Shown: one piece after another, positions 1 through 7,182 of the stretch
Layout: the number at the start of each line of letters is the position of its first letter
Numbering within the stretch: position 1 is the stretch's first letter
Source of the DNA: a virus
IMG/VR virus record: IMGVR_UViG_3300032048_000221
Span: 1 to 20,077 of that record
Strand: one strand, 5' to 3'
DNA: 20,077 nucleotides
Translations under genes and position numbers: made by a program
The notes under the pieces: model-generated
Database searches by the model: none
Seen by the model: the letters and a program-made list of their open reading frames with translations, nothing else
Told to the model about the DNA's origin: nothing

Positions 1-299
1 ATATAGTAGATGGCGTTATTCGTTTTGATGATTTAATACGAACTGATTATACACCTACTAACTTTTCAGCAGAACCTAAAAACTATTTATTAAGAGATGG
101 TCATGTTGATTGGGATAAAATGCAAAACGCATTTATAGACCGAATACACCGAGAATGGTTAGAAGAACTTGGGTATGATCTAGGAAAATGTAGAGTTGAA
201 AAAGAAACAAGAGAAATTATAAACCAAGAAGAAGTGGATTTAAAAAAAATTAATGATTTTGATGAAGGTTTAGCGTTAACAGAAAGCGCAACAATCTAA
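1..299 (+). CDS. 3' end of an unrecognised phage protein (partial)
   Basis: An open frame enters from the left edge (first complete codon at base 3) and runs 98 codons to a TAA at 297-299. The visible part is hydrophilic and acidic. It contains the stretch LLRDGHVDWDKMQNAFIDRI, followed by a charged helical tail rich in Glu and Lys. No signal peptide or membrane segment is visible in this fragment. Codon use and base composition match the following genes, and the next ATG begins one base after the stop, which suggests one transcription unit. I do not recognise the family; because the N-terminus lies outside the window, no function is assigned. Confidence 0.75.
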   Translation, partial: IVDGVIRFDDLIRTDYTPTNFSAEPKNYLLRDGHVDWDKMQNAFIDRIHREWLEELGYDLGKCRVEKETREIINQEEVDLKKINDFDEGLALTESATI

Positions 300-300
300 T

Positions 301-1014
301 ATGACAATAAAATATGAATTTAGCTGTAAAGAACCATCTTGGTCTTTAAATGTTGATGATGAATTCCAAACAACAATAGTTTCTGGTGATATAGGTAAAG
401 TTATAGAACGAGATTCTATTAGTGATGTAATGAAACCAGAAAGTATTTCCTACGATAGTGAAAGTGATAAGGTTTTTGGTAGGACAAATAAACTTAGTCT
501 AATTAAAGGTAAGATGAAAGGTGTGGTTTCTTGGAGTGATGATAATAATATAACTGAAACAGATGTTCAAAGAATGTTGACTTTGAATGAAAATGATAAA
601 ATTAAAGAGGGTGATTTTACTGAAAGCACATCTACCGAGTCTATTTCTAATAATGAATATGTTTTTACATATAAATTTGGTTCAGATTATGATGTAATTA
701 GTCCTAACTCAAATAGATATTTAATAGCCACAAATACAAAAATAGAGGCTCTTGAAGACGATACTAGATTATTTTGTCTTAGGACAAAAACCGATGATTA
801 TGAAATAGATATTCTTGATATTTCTTCTGATGAAACAAAAACTATAAATAATGATTATAATGCAAATACGATAAAATATATTTATTTTAGTCAAGACTGC
901 AAAATAGGTGAAACTGAAATAGACCAATATTCTTGTAGAAAATTTACAAGTAACTCTATTGAAGTAAAAAACACATCAGACAAAGTTTTAAGAGTTTTTT
1001 TAATATCGAGGTAA
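301..1014 (+). CDS. Unknown acidic, beta-rich protein (237 aa)
   Basis: I do not recognise this protein. It is acidic (many Asp, Glu, Ser, Thr and Asn) and has alternating hydrophobic and polar residues, as expected for a largely beta structure. No signal peptide, membrane segment, coiled coil or catalytic motif stands out. The start ATG lies one base after the upstream stop (TAATATG) and no clear Shine-Dalgarno is seen, so translation may be coupled to the upstream gene. The coq4-like gene starts four bases after its stop. Its position in an accessory block just before packaging genes is compatible with either a minor virion protein or a host-interaction protein; neither can be shown from sequence. 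Confidence 0.8.
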   Translation: MTIKYEFSCKEPSWSLNVDDEFQTTIVSGDIGKVIERDSISDVMKPESISYDSESDKVFGRTNKLSLIKGKMKGVVSWSDDNNITETDVQRMLTLNENDKIKEGDFTESTSTESISNNEYVFTYKFGSDYDVISPNSNRYLIATNTKIEALEDDTRLFCLRTKTDDYEIDILDISSDETKTINNDYNANTIKYIYFSQDCKIGETEIDQYSCRKFTSNSIEVKNTSDKVLRVFLISR

Positions 1015-1018
1015 CAAT

Positions 1019-1870
1019 ATGTGGAACTTAAGAAAAATAGGTAGATCAATAAATGACATTATAGGTATTTATAGTCTTAATGATAAACAAATGGAAGAAG
1101 ATAAACTTGGGATTCCTGTCACAACACTATACAGAGAAATGCAATTCCCATTTGGTATTATAATGATGAATAAACAAACTAAAACAACTTTTGGTCAAGA
1201 TGTTGTATGGGGCAGAAAACACAACGACAGAGAATATGTTGAAAAAACAGTTTTACCTAAATTAACAGACTTGGATTATTTAAAATCTTTACCTAAGAAT
1301 ACAGTAGGTGCAACTTATCATGAATTTATTAGTCATCATGGGCTTAGCGCATTATATGCTAATAGATTTAAAGATGAAGAAGTCAAATCTCGTCTTGATG
1401 TTGTAAGAACAAACTTATCTCGTCATGTTGTTATTACTCACGATATTTTACACACACTTTTTAAATACAATACTCATGCTCTAGGTGAAGCATTAATCCA
1501 GGAAGTCACAGGGGAACTTTTACATTTCAAGCCATCCCAAATAATTGGTTTCTTTGTTATGTTGGCGGTAGCAAAACGAGTTGGAGATTATAAAAGCACT
1601 TGGGCAGTTTATAAAGAATGTAAAGAAAATCTAAAAAAAGTTAATAAAGAACTTGCATTATATGGTCCATTAGAATTTCTTGAAAGTGATTTAGAGGAAG
1701 TTAGAAAAAAATTTGGTATTAGCGGAACACCCTTATATGACACATTCGAAAAAAGATATCATAACCATTTGACACCAACATCTTGTGTTGCTATTGATAA
1801 ATGGGATTATTACAATGCGTGGGATCACATGAAAAAAGAAAGTAAGGAGGATAGTATCCAAGAGATATGA
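1019..1870 (+). CDS. coq4-like: Coq4-like ubiquinone biosynthesis protein
   Basis: This 283-residue protein carries hallmarks of the Coq4 family, which supports coenzyme Q (ubiquinone) assembly at the membrane. Residues 91-111 (LPKNTVGATYHEF and following) match the family's 'LP.gT.G..Y..F...GL' block. Residues 141-157 give H141-D142-x-x-H145-x11-E157, the conserved HDxxH-x11-E metal-binding motif. LEEVRKKFGI (225-234) resembles the end of the canonical domain. About 48 extra residues follow, rich in Tyr, Trp and His, which I do not recognise. A GAGG sequence at 1008-1011 sits 7 bases before the ATG. The gene overlaps the next small membrane gene by ATGA. In bacteria, Coq4 is known mainly from alphaproteobacteria, which fits the inferred host. 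No other quinone gene is in view, so a role in a different isoprenoid-lipid process remains possible. Confidence 0.85.
   Translation: MWNLRKIGRSINDIIGIYSLNDKQMEEDKLGIPVTTLYREMQFPFGIIMMNKQTKTTFGQDVVWGRKHNDREYVEKTVLPKLTDLDYLKSLPKNTVGATYHEFISHHGLSALYANRFKDEEVKSRLDVVRTNLSRHVVITHDILHTLFKYNTHALGEALIQEVTGELLHFKPSQIIGFFVMLAVAKRVGDYKSTWAVYKECKENLKKVNKELALYGPLEFLESDLEEVRKKFGISGTPLYDTFEKRYHNHLTPTSCVAIDKWDYYNAWDHMKKESKEDSIQEI
1844..1850 (+). promoter_or_regulatory. Strong Shine-Dalgarno inside the end of the Coq4-like gene
   Basis: AAGGAGG lies within the last codons of the Coq4-like gene, 16 bases before the ATG at 1867. The spacing is longer than optimal, but no nearer in-frame start exists because a TAG in that frame lies at 1852-1854. 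Together with the ATGA overlap it suggests coupled translation of the downstream membrane protein. Confidence 0.5.
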
Positions 1871-2115
1871 AATGGAACTGGCCCTTACTTAAAAAATTAA
1901 AAAGTTTTTATTCTAAACACGGATTAATAAAAACAATATTGTTTGTAATATTTATTTTTTTAGGAACAAAATTAATTATCATTAATTCTCTTATTTACAT
2001 TGCTAATTCATTGTTTGGTTTTGGTTGGGAGTATGCTCCACTTCTAAACCTAATTAATTTTGATATAGGAGCAATAGTACCATCAGTTGTACCTGGACTA
2101 TACCTAGGCTATTAA
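1867..2115 (+). CDS. Small membrane protein (82 aa)
   Basis: The N-terminus is basic (KWNWPLLKKLKSFYSKHG). A strongly hydrophobic stretch at about residues 20-50 (IKTILFVIFIFLGTKLIIIN and onward) should cross the membrane once or form a hairpin. The C-terminus is moderately hydrophobic and glycine/proline-containing (VPSVVPGLYLGY). The start overlaps the Coq4-like stop (ATGA), so the two are probably translated together. Two roles are plausible and not distinguished by sequence: a membrane partner for the Coq4-like protein, or a holin-type lysis protein placed near the muramidase gene. No family was recognised. Confidence 0.7.
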   Translation: MKWNWPLLKKLKSFYSKHGLIKTILFVIFIFLGTKLIIINSLIYIANSLFGFGWEYAPLLNLINFDIGAIVPSVVPGLYLGY

Positions 2116-2117
2116 CA

Positions 2118-2246
2118 ATGACTATAAAAAATAAATTACGCCACTCTAAATTGTGGCAAATAATTATTTTTTTATATCTTTTAATAAAAATGTTAATACA
2201 TGTTTGGAAAACTAGAGACAAGCCCTATGACAGAAGAAGAAATTAA
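2118..2246 (+). CDS. Tiny membrane protein overlapping the terminase start (42 aa)
   Basis: An ATG two bases after the previous stop opens 42 codons ending in TAA at 2244-2246. The product has a short basic N-terminus, one hydrophobic segment at about residues 13-30 (WQIIIFLYLLIKMLIHVW) and a charged tail ending in RRRN. It overlaps the proposed terminase start by 47 bases in another frame. Only a weak AGG (2106-2108) precedes it, and a possible weak terminator hairpin lies inside it, so it may be a chance frame in AT-rich DNA. If real, it is a candidate holin or spanin-like component. Confidence 0.35.
   Translation: MTIKNKLRHSKLWQIIIFLYLLIKMLIHVWKTRDKPYDRRRN
2140..2173 (+). terminator. Possible weak terminator before the terminase gene
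   Basis: GCCAC (2140-2144) can pair with GTGGC (2153-2157) across an 8-base loop. A run of seven T begins nine bases later at 2167. The stem is only five pairs and the T-run is not adjacent, so this is a weak candidate. It falls at the boundary between the accessory block and the packaging genes, where a transcription break would make sense. Confidence 0.22.
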
Positions 2247-3948
2247 AGCCATCAAAAGATATCTCGTTAATAAAGGTGAACAAGATAATTTTTATAAATT
2301 AGTAGATAAGTTAAAAGATGCATCCCTTGAGGACACTTTGGCAATTTATAATACATTAAAAGAAAAGAAAGTTAGACCTCAAGTATGGGCAGCTCTCGGT
2401 CTAGTCGACCGATTTTTTCTTTTGGCTTTTATACTAGGACGAAAAGATTTAGTTCATCTTTGGTTATTTGAACGCTGTAGAGAAGTAGAGCGTAATCCAG
2501 ATAACCATTTAGATCTTTGGGCACGAGGACATTACAAAAGTACAATAATAACTTACGCTGGAGCAATCCAAGCGATGTTAGTCAACCCAGAGATAACAAT
2601 TGGAATATTCTCACACACAAGACCAATTGCAAAATCTTTTTTAAGACAAATTAAAAGAGAACTTGAAAGTAGTGAGAAATTAAAACAACTTTACTCTGAT
2701 GTTTTATGGAACAACGAAAAGCGTGAAGCTCCTAAATGGTCTGAGGATGATGGGATTGTAGTTAGAAGAAATTCAAATCCTAAAGAAGCAACAGTTGAAG
2801 CGTGGGGGTTAGTTGACGGACAACCGACTGGTCGTCACTTCCAATTAAGAGTGTACGATGATGTTGTGACACGAGAAAGTGTAACAACACCAGAGATGGT
2901 TAAGAAAACAACTGAGGCTTGGGAACTTTCAGATAACTTGGGTGTAGGAGATACATCAAGAGTTTGGACAATAGGTACTCGTTATCATTTAGCGGACACT
3001 TATCATTTTATGTTAGAGCGAGGAGTTTTTAAAGAACGGATTCATCCAGCGACTGAGAATGGAAAGTTAGAAGGTGTTCCAGTTTTTTTATCCCAAAAAG
3101 AATGGGAGAGAAAAAAGAAAACACAACCTACAACTGTATCTGCACAAATGTTGCAGAATCCAGCCGCAGGGAATGAATCAATGTTTGATATTGATTGGTT
3201 AAGAACTTATGAGATTAGACCAACAACATTAAATATTTATATTATGTGTGATCCAAGTAAAGGATCATCAAGAAGATCTGATAATACTGCTTTTGCAGTT
3301 ATAGGTGTTGATGCCCAAAACAATAAATATTTATTAGATGGGTTTAGACATCGTATGAATTTATCAGAACGATGGACAAGTTTAAAAAATTTAAGAGCAA
3401 GGTGGACAAAAAGCCCCGGAGTAGTTTCAGTTCATTGCGGTTACGAACGCTATGGTATGCAATCCGATATTGAACATTTTCAACAAATGATGAAAATGGA
3501 TAATAATTGGTTTGAAATAAAAGAATTAGCCTGGCCGAGATCTGGGGGAGGATCTAAACAAGATAGAGTTGAAAGACTAATCCCAGATATGTTGGATGGT
3601 CGTTTTTTTCTTCCAATAGTTGTATGGCATGAAGCATATAGAAAATCACTTTGGAAAACAAAAAATGGAACAGTTCAATATACCTCAATTGATTCAAAAC
3701 ATGATGAAAATATAAAAGAAAAAAAGAAGGGAAAAACTTTCGAACTCGCTGAACCAATAAAAAGAGTAAACGAGGAAAAAAAAGTTTATGACCTTACGAG
3801 GGATTTTATCGAAGAGTGTATTTACTTTCCGTATGGTGTCCATGATGATCTTATTGATTGTGTCAGTAGGATTTACGATATGGATATTAGCCCACCAAAA
3901 TTTTACAAAACAGCGTATCTGGAACCAGATGCATTTTTCGACAGTTAA
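2200..3948 (+). CDS. terL: Terminase large subunit
   Basis: This is the ATP-driven motor and nuclease that threads phage DNA into the procapsid through the portal. The 582 residues show the two-domain plan. In the N-terminal ATPase, RGHYKST (109-115) is a variant Walker A loop, LRVYDDV (216-222) is the Walker B with acidic D220/D221, and TIGTRYH (257-263) fits the coupling motif. The C-terminal RNase-H-fold nuclease has D351 in MCDPS, an acidic residue near E416 and D550 in HDDLID. The length is usual for podovirus large terminases. No good Shine-Dalgarno precedes the ATG at 2200; an alternative ATG at 2228 would shorten the protein by nine residues. No small terminase subunit is recognisable in the window. 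Confidence 0.93.
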   Translation: MFGKLETSPMTEEEIKAIKRYLVNKGEQDNFYKLVDKLKDASLEDTLAIYNTLKEKKVRPQVWAALGLVDRFFLLAFILGRKDLVHLWLFERCREVERNPDNHLDLWARGHYKSTIITYAGAIQAMLVNPEITIGIFSHTRPIAKSFLRQIKRELESSEKLKQLYSDVLWNNEKREAPKWSEDDGIVVRRNSNPKEATVEAWGLVDGQPTGRHFQLRVYDDVVTRESVTTPEMVKKTTEAWELSDNLGVGDTSRVWTIGTRYHLADTYHFMLERGVFKERIHPATENGKLEGVPVFLSQKEWERKKKTQPTTVSAQMLQNPAAGNESMFDIDWLRTYEIRPTTLNIYIMCDPSKGSSRRSDNTAFAVIGVDAQNNKYLLDGFRHRMNLSERWTSLKNLRARWTKSPGVVSVHCGYERYGMQSDIEHFQQMMKMDNNWFEIKELAWPRSGGGSKQDRVERLIPDMLDGRFFLPIVVWHEAYRKSLWKTKNGTVQYTSIDSKHDENIKEKKKGKTFELAEPIKRVNEEKKVYDLTRDFIEECIYFPYGVHDDLIDCVSRIYDMDISPPKFYKTAYLEPDAFFDS

Positions 3949-3952
3949 GGAG
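3947..3952 (+). promoter_or_regulatory. Ribosome binding site that fixes the muramidase-protein start
   Basis: AAGGAG overlaps the terminase stop and lies 12 bases before the ATG at 3965. It supports that start over the ATG at 3788 further upstream in the same frame, which would place 59 residues wholly inside the terminase coding sequence. Confidence 0.7.
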
Positions 3953-3964
3953 TGCGAAACTATA

Positions 3965-5392
3965 ATGTGCGGAATTGGAAATAATGATAATAATGGAAGC
4001 AACGAAGGTAAAAGTACGGCTTTTAGTGCAGAAACAATGGCTAAGTTCAGCCCAGACACGGCAGCTAAGTTCCAAGGGCAAGGATTTAATCAAGCTATAG
4101 GTGAGGATTCGGCAAACATTAATGCACAAGCTGAAGCCTCATATGATGCTGGAACTCATATAGCCGCTGCACAAGATAGGGCAAACCTAGCCAGACAACA
4201 GGCTTATGCTGCAAGTGGTGGTTTTTTACATGGAGGGCCAGGAAGTCCAATGGATCCTAATTGGGGTAACTATACTGTAGGACAACAATTATCTCATATG
4301 TCAACAGCATTAGCTGGGACAATTAGTGATTTTGCTCAAGGTGCTTATGGTGCTTATTCAAATACTATAGGTAGTCCAATGGCTATGATAACTAGTTCAT
4401 TGTTTGGACCAAACCCAAATATGCCCCATTGGTCAGACCACATGTTTGAACCAGGAGTAAGAAAAGATAAAGAAGATAAAGATAGAACTAGACCAAACGA
4501 AACTTTTTATTCTGGAGAAAATCAACCAGTACCGGATGCAATTAATACAGCACCAATTACTCATGTAGATGTTGAAGACATCGAACCAAGATTTATAGGC
4601 GGATTAATTGAAAAAGGAAAAGCATATTTAACTGGTGAACAAGGACCAGAACTTATTATAACTGGTGAGAACGGACAAGGAGAAATAATTCCTAACGAAG
4701 CAACTGTTCAGAACGGACAAGTTGTACCAATGCAAACAAGCGTTGTACCAATGCAAAGACCAAAACCTAGTGATCGTTTTTTAGGTGATTTTAGTTTTAT
4801 ACAAGATTTAGAAGGAACTAAATCACAAGGTTATGTACCAGTAGATAATGATGGTTTAGTTTTAGGACATTCTGGTGTTACAGTCGCAAGTGGTTTTGAT
4901 TTAGGTCAACGTAGAAATGCTGATCTAAACGGATTACCAGAAGATATTATAAAAAAATTACAACCTTTCTTAGGTGTTAAAGGTCAAGATGCATTAAATT
5001 TAAATTATAAAGATTTAAATTTAACTGATGAAGAAGTTTCGATAGTAAATAAATTTGCTAAGAACGAAGCATTATTAGATTTAAATACTGCTTTTAGAAA
5101 AGAAACAGGTGAATCATTTTATAATTTACCCGAAGCTGCACAAACAGTTATTGCGTCAGTTGCATTCCAACATGGAGATTTATCTACCGCAGCACCAAAC
5201 TTTTGGAAACAAATAACTAATGGTGATTGGAATGGGGCTATTGCTAATTTAGAAGATTGGGAAGGTACAGGTAAAGATAGTACATACCAAACAAGAAGAG
5301 AAAAAGAAGCTGATCTATTAAGAAAAATGCGCCCTGATAGTGAAAAAGAGGCTTCATTAAATGATGTAGCCCTTAAATACGGATTCGCCTAA
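3965..5392 (+). CDS. Virion-type protein with a pesticin-like muramidase domain
   Basis: This 475-residue protein joins two parts. Residues 1-265 are low-complexity and Gly/Ala/Asn-rich, beginning MCGIGNN. They include GLIEKGKAYLTGEQGPELII (213-232) followed by GEIIPN, the 'GE.GPE.I.P' signature common in tape-measure and internal virion proteins. Residues about 272-456 look like the lysozyme domain of pesticin: the catalytic Glu is expected at E283 (LEG), and SGVTVASGFDLG (303-314) supplies T306 and D312. The spacing of 23 and 6 residues equals, from memory, that of pesticin Glu178/Thr201/Asp207. It should cleave peptidoglycan glycan chains. It may be a virion-associated lysin used in DNA entry or, lying next to small membrane proteins, the lysis enzyme. 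The start is chosen from the AAGGAG at 3947; the C-terminus overlaps the next start by TAATG. Confidence 0.82.
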   Translation: MCGIGNNDNNGSNEGKSTAFSAETMAKFSPDTAAKFQGQGFNQAIGEDSANINAQAEASYDAGTHIAAAQDRANLARQQAYAASGGFLHGGPGSPMDPNWGNYTVGQQLSHMSTALAGTISDFAQGAYGAYSNTIGSPMAMITSSLFGPNPNMPHWSDHMFEPGVRKDKEDKDRTRPNETFYSGENQPVPDAINTAPITHVDVEDIEPRFIGGLIEKGKAYLTGEQGPELIITGENGQGEIIPNEATVQNGQVVPMQTSVVPMQRPKPSDRFLGDFSFIQDLEGTKSQGYVPVDNDGLVLGHSGVTVASGFDLGQRRNADLNGLPEDIIKKLQPFLGVKGQDALNLNYKDLNLTDEEVSIVNKFAKNEALLDLNTAFRKETGESFYNLPEAAQTVIASVAFQHGDLSTAAPNFWKQITNGDWNGAIANLEDWEGTGKDSTYQTRREKEADLLRKMRPDSEKEASLNDVALKYGFA

Positions 5393-6438
5393 TGGCTGGT
5401 TCAGGTTGGGGATATGGCTCCTGGGGTGGTGGTCCTTGGGGTGTTGGGCAAATTATTGTCGGAACGGCTAGTTTAAGTTTAACTACATACCAAACTAGTT
5501 GGAAGTCTGACATGATTATTACTGTTGGGCACACAAGCCTAACAGGCACGACTACATTCCCAGTTACTTTGGAATTAGGCGCACAGCCAACTGCTGGAAC
5601 AGTTGCTAATACAATAACAGGTTATGCACCTAATATTCTATTGGGAACTCCAATGGTTGTTACGGCTGGTACTGCAAGTTTAACTATTACAGAATACGCC
5701 CCAACACCAGAGTCTACTCCAATTATAGAACCTGGAGTAACATCAGTTACAATAACAGAATACGCCCCTACTCCAACTATGGATGCGAAAACATATCCTG
5801 GTGTTGGATCTACACTTGGGACAACAAGTTATCAAGTTTCTGTTGTTTGTGATGGCACACCTACTTTAGGTGTAGGTTCATTAACAATTTCTAGTAGTGC
5901 TCAAGGCTTAGAAATTGATAATACAATTCCTTTAGGAGTTGTATCATTATCGGTAACTGGAATTGATGTTTCTACTGTAACAGACCAAATAATTAATGTT
6001 GGTGTTGGTACAGCATTTAATACAACTGGTTATCAAGTTTCACTTACTTTAGACGCAAAACCTCAAGTTGGATATTTATCACTATTTGATTCAACATACC
6101 AAGTAAGTTTACAAATAGGTCAATCCATTGCTGCAGGCTTTGGAACGCTCAGTACAACTGGGCAACAAATTTCATTGTTGGCTGGACATAATGTTCCAGT
6201 TGGCGTGGGTAATATGAATTTTACAAATAATTACCCAATAATTGCTTTAGGTGGATCCGCAGATCCAGCAGGCAGATCAATTTTAATACAAAGCGAATCT
6301 AGAGGACTTACTGCCTCAAATAATTCTATTAATGGTCAAGACTTAGTTGTTTCTAATGTTGACCAAAACGATTTATCTAGAATTATAACTATCGATAATA
6401 TCGAAAAAGGTGGTAATGATGTCCAAAAGGTTGCTTAA
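5392..6438 (+). CDS. Tandem beta-repeat structural protein
   Basis: This 348-residue protein begins with a Gly/Trp-rich stretch (GSGWGYGSWGGGPWG). Twelve degenerate tandem units of 22-24 residues follow (residues 24-293), each starting G-x-x-[ST]-[LV] and often carrying Y-[AQ]-[PV]. The last 55 residues are unique and polar (residues 294-348). The regular alternation of hydrophobic and small residues predicts a repeated beta-hairpin or solenoid. The start overlaps the upstream stop (TAATG) with no visible Shine-Dalgarno, so translation is probably coupled. Its place among small structural genes suggests an exposed virion component such as a head or tail decoration or adhesion protein. Repeat proteins of this style are familiar from marine phages, but I assign no precise role. 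Confidence 0.75.
   Translation: MAGSGWGYGSWGGGPWGVGQIIVGTASLSLTTYQTSWKSDMIITVGHTSLTGTTTFPVTLELGAQPTAGTVANTITGYAPNILLGTPMVVTAGTASLTITEYAPTPESTPIIEPGVTSVTITEYAPTPTMDAKTYPGVGSTLGTTSYQVSVVCDGTPTLGVGSLTISSSAQGLEIDNTIPLGVVSLSVTGIDVSTVTDQIINVGVGTAFNTTGYQVSLTLDAKPQVGYLSLFDSTYQVSLQIGQSIAAGFGTLSTTGQQISLLAGHNVPVGVGNMNFTNNYPIIALGGSADPAGRSILIQSESRGLTASNNSINGQDLVVSNVDQNDLSRIITIDNIEKGGNDVQKVA
5461..6270 (+). repeat. Twelve tandem 66-72-base coding repeats
   Basis: The repeats encode units starting at residues 24, 46, 69, 93, 115, 137, 160, 182, 204, 227, 249 and 271 of the beta-repeat protein. DNA identity between most units is low. The fourth and fifth keep the identical 14-mer acagaatacgcccc at 5689-5702 and 5755-5768, exactly 66 bases apart, suggesting a recent duplication or recombination between them. 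Confidence 0.75.
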
Positions 6439-6457
6439 CTAACATAGGAGAAAACAT

Positions 6458-6880
6458 ATGGCGGCAGGCTCATGGGTCATCTATAATGATGGCAAAGAAA
6501 GAATCATTAACGGAGATATCGATTTAAATGGAGATACTCTAAAATGTAAATTATTAACTTCAAGTTACTCACCAGCAGTAACACATTCAACAATTTCGGA
6601 TTTAACGAATGAATGTGCTGATGGTGATTATTCAGCACAAACTGTAGGTGGGGCAGCAGTTACTGAAACTAGTGGTACAGTTACTTTTGATTGTACTGAT
6701 ATTACTTTTGGATCTAATGTAACAATTACAGCAAAATACGCAGCGATGTATTCAGACACACACGCAAGTGATGCTTTAATTTGTTATGTTGATTTAGATA
6801 CTGGTGGAGGTTCTGTTTCATCAACATCTGGAACATTTACAATCGTAATCAATAATTCAGGCGTATTTACAGTAGCGTAA
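6458..6880 (+). CDS. Small beta-rich virion protein (140 aa)
   Basis: The protein has alternating Ser/Thr/Val-rich strands and the segments KCKLLTSSYSPAVTHSTISD and ITAKYAAMYSD. This matches, from memory, a family of small structural proteins widespread in marine phages whose precise location is often not assigned. There is no signal peptide or membrane segment. An AGGAG (about 6446-6450) lies 7-8 bases before the ATG, one of the better ribosome sites here, hinting at high expression as for an abundant decoration or tail component. The next gene starts after a one-base gap. Head decoration or tail protein are both possible. Confidence 0.7.
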   Translation: MAAGSWVIYNDGKERIINGDIDLNGDTLKCKLLTSSYSPAVTHSTISDLTNECADGDYSAQTVGGAAVTETSGTVTFDCTDITFGSNVTITAKYAAMYSDTHASDALICYVDLDTGGGSVSSTSGTFTIVINNSGVFTVA

Positions 6881-6881
6881 T

Positions 6882-7154
6882 ATGGCATACTTTGTAAAAG
6901 ATCCAGACGAGATATTAGATTATCAGATCGACTGGACAACATTATTAGAAACTGGGGAAACTTTATCTACCAGCACTTGGACACCTGACGGAGGTTTAAC
7001 TAAAGTCAGCGAAAGTCACACGGCTGCTGGAGTTTCCACAGTATTTGTTTCTGGTGGGACTAATGGAACTACTTACAAAGTTAAATGTGAAGTCACAACT
7101 TCTGCTGGAAGAACTTATAACCGAACAATTTTTGTAGAAATAAAGGACAAATAA
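6882..7154 (+). CDS. Small structural protein, possible fibre-tail adaptor (90 aa)
   Basis: The start AYFVKDPDEILDYQIDW, the central STSTW and the end TSAGRTYNRTIFVEIKD follow the pattern of a short, widespread phage family: 'KDPDE.LDY.IDW' at the front and 'T.AGR' near the back, with an immunoglobulin-like beta fold expected. I recall this family being described as a fibre-tail adaptor or head-tail associated protein, but the exact role is uncertain. It starts one base after the preceding stop and has no clear Shine-Dalgarno of its own, so it is probably translationally coupled to the 140-residue virion protein upstream. Confidence 0.65.
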   Translation: MAYFVKDPDEILDYQIDWTTLLETGETLSTSTWTPDGGLTKVSESHTAAGVSTVFVSGGTNGTTYKVKCEVTTSAGRTYNRTIFVEIKDK

Positions 7155-7182
7155 TATGAAAAAGAAAAAAAAGGATTATTAA

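Noticed and set aside
2151-2178. Promoter-like TTGTGG ... TATATC with a 16-base spacer before the terminase gene
   Set aside because: In DNA this AT-rich such matches are expected by chance, and nothing else supports it.
3788-3964. Upstream extension of the muramidase-protein frame, coding a hydrophobic stretch inside the terminase gene
   Set aside because: The extension lies wholly inside the terminase coding sequence in another frame, and the ATG at 3965 has its own AAGGAG. The hydrophobic stretch is what the terminase DNA gives in that frame.
3554-4129. Several minus-strand frames of 60-120 codons under the terminase and muramidase genes
   Set aside because: They lie opposite well-supported genes, have biased compositions and lack ribosome sites; likewise the minus-strand frames at 10081-11249, 11742-11927 and 18157-18378.
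7156-7182. Eight-codon frame MKKKKKDY followed by an A-rich run, considered as a leader peptide or slippage site
   Set aside because: It contains the ribosome binding site of the next gene and is most simply a purine-rich leader; no frame on either side would be extended usefully by slippage.
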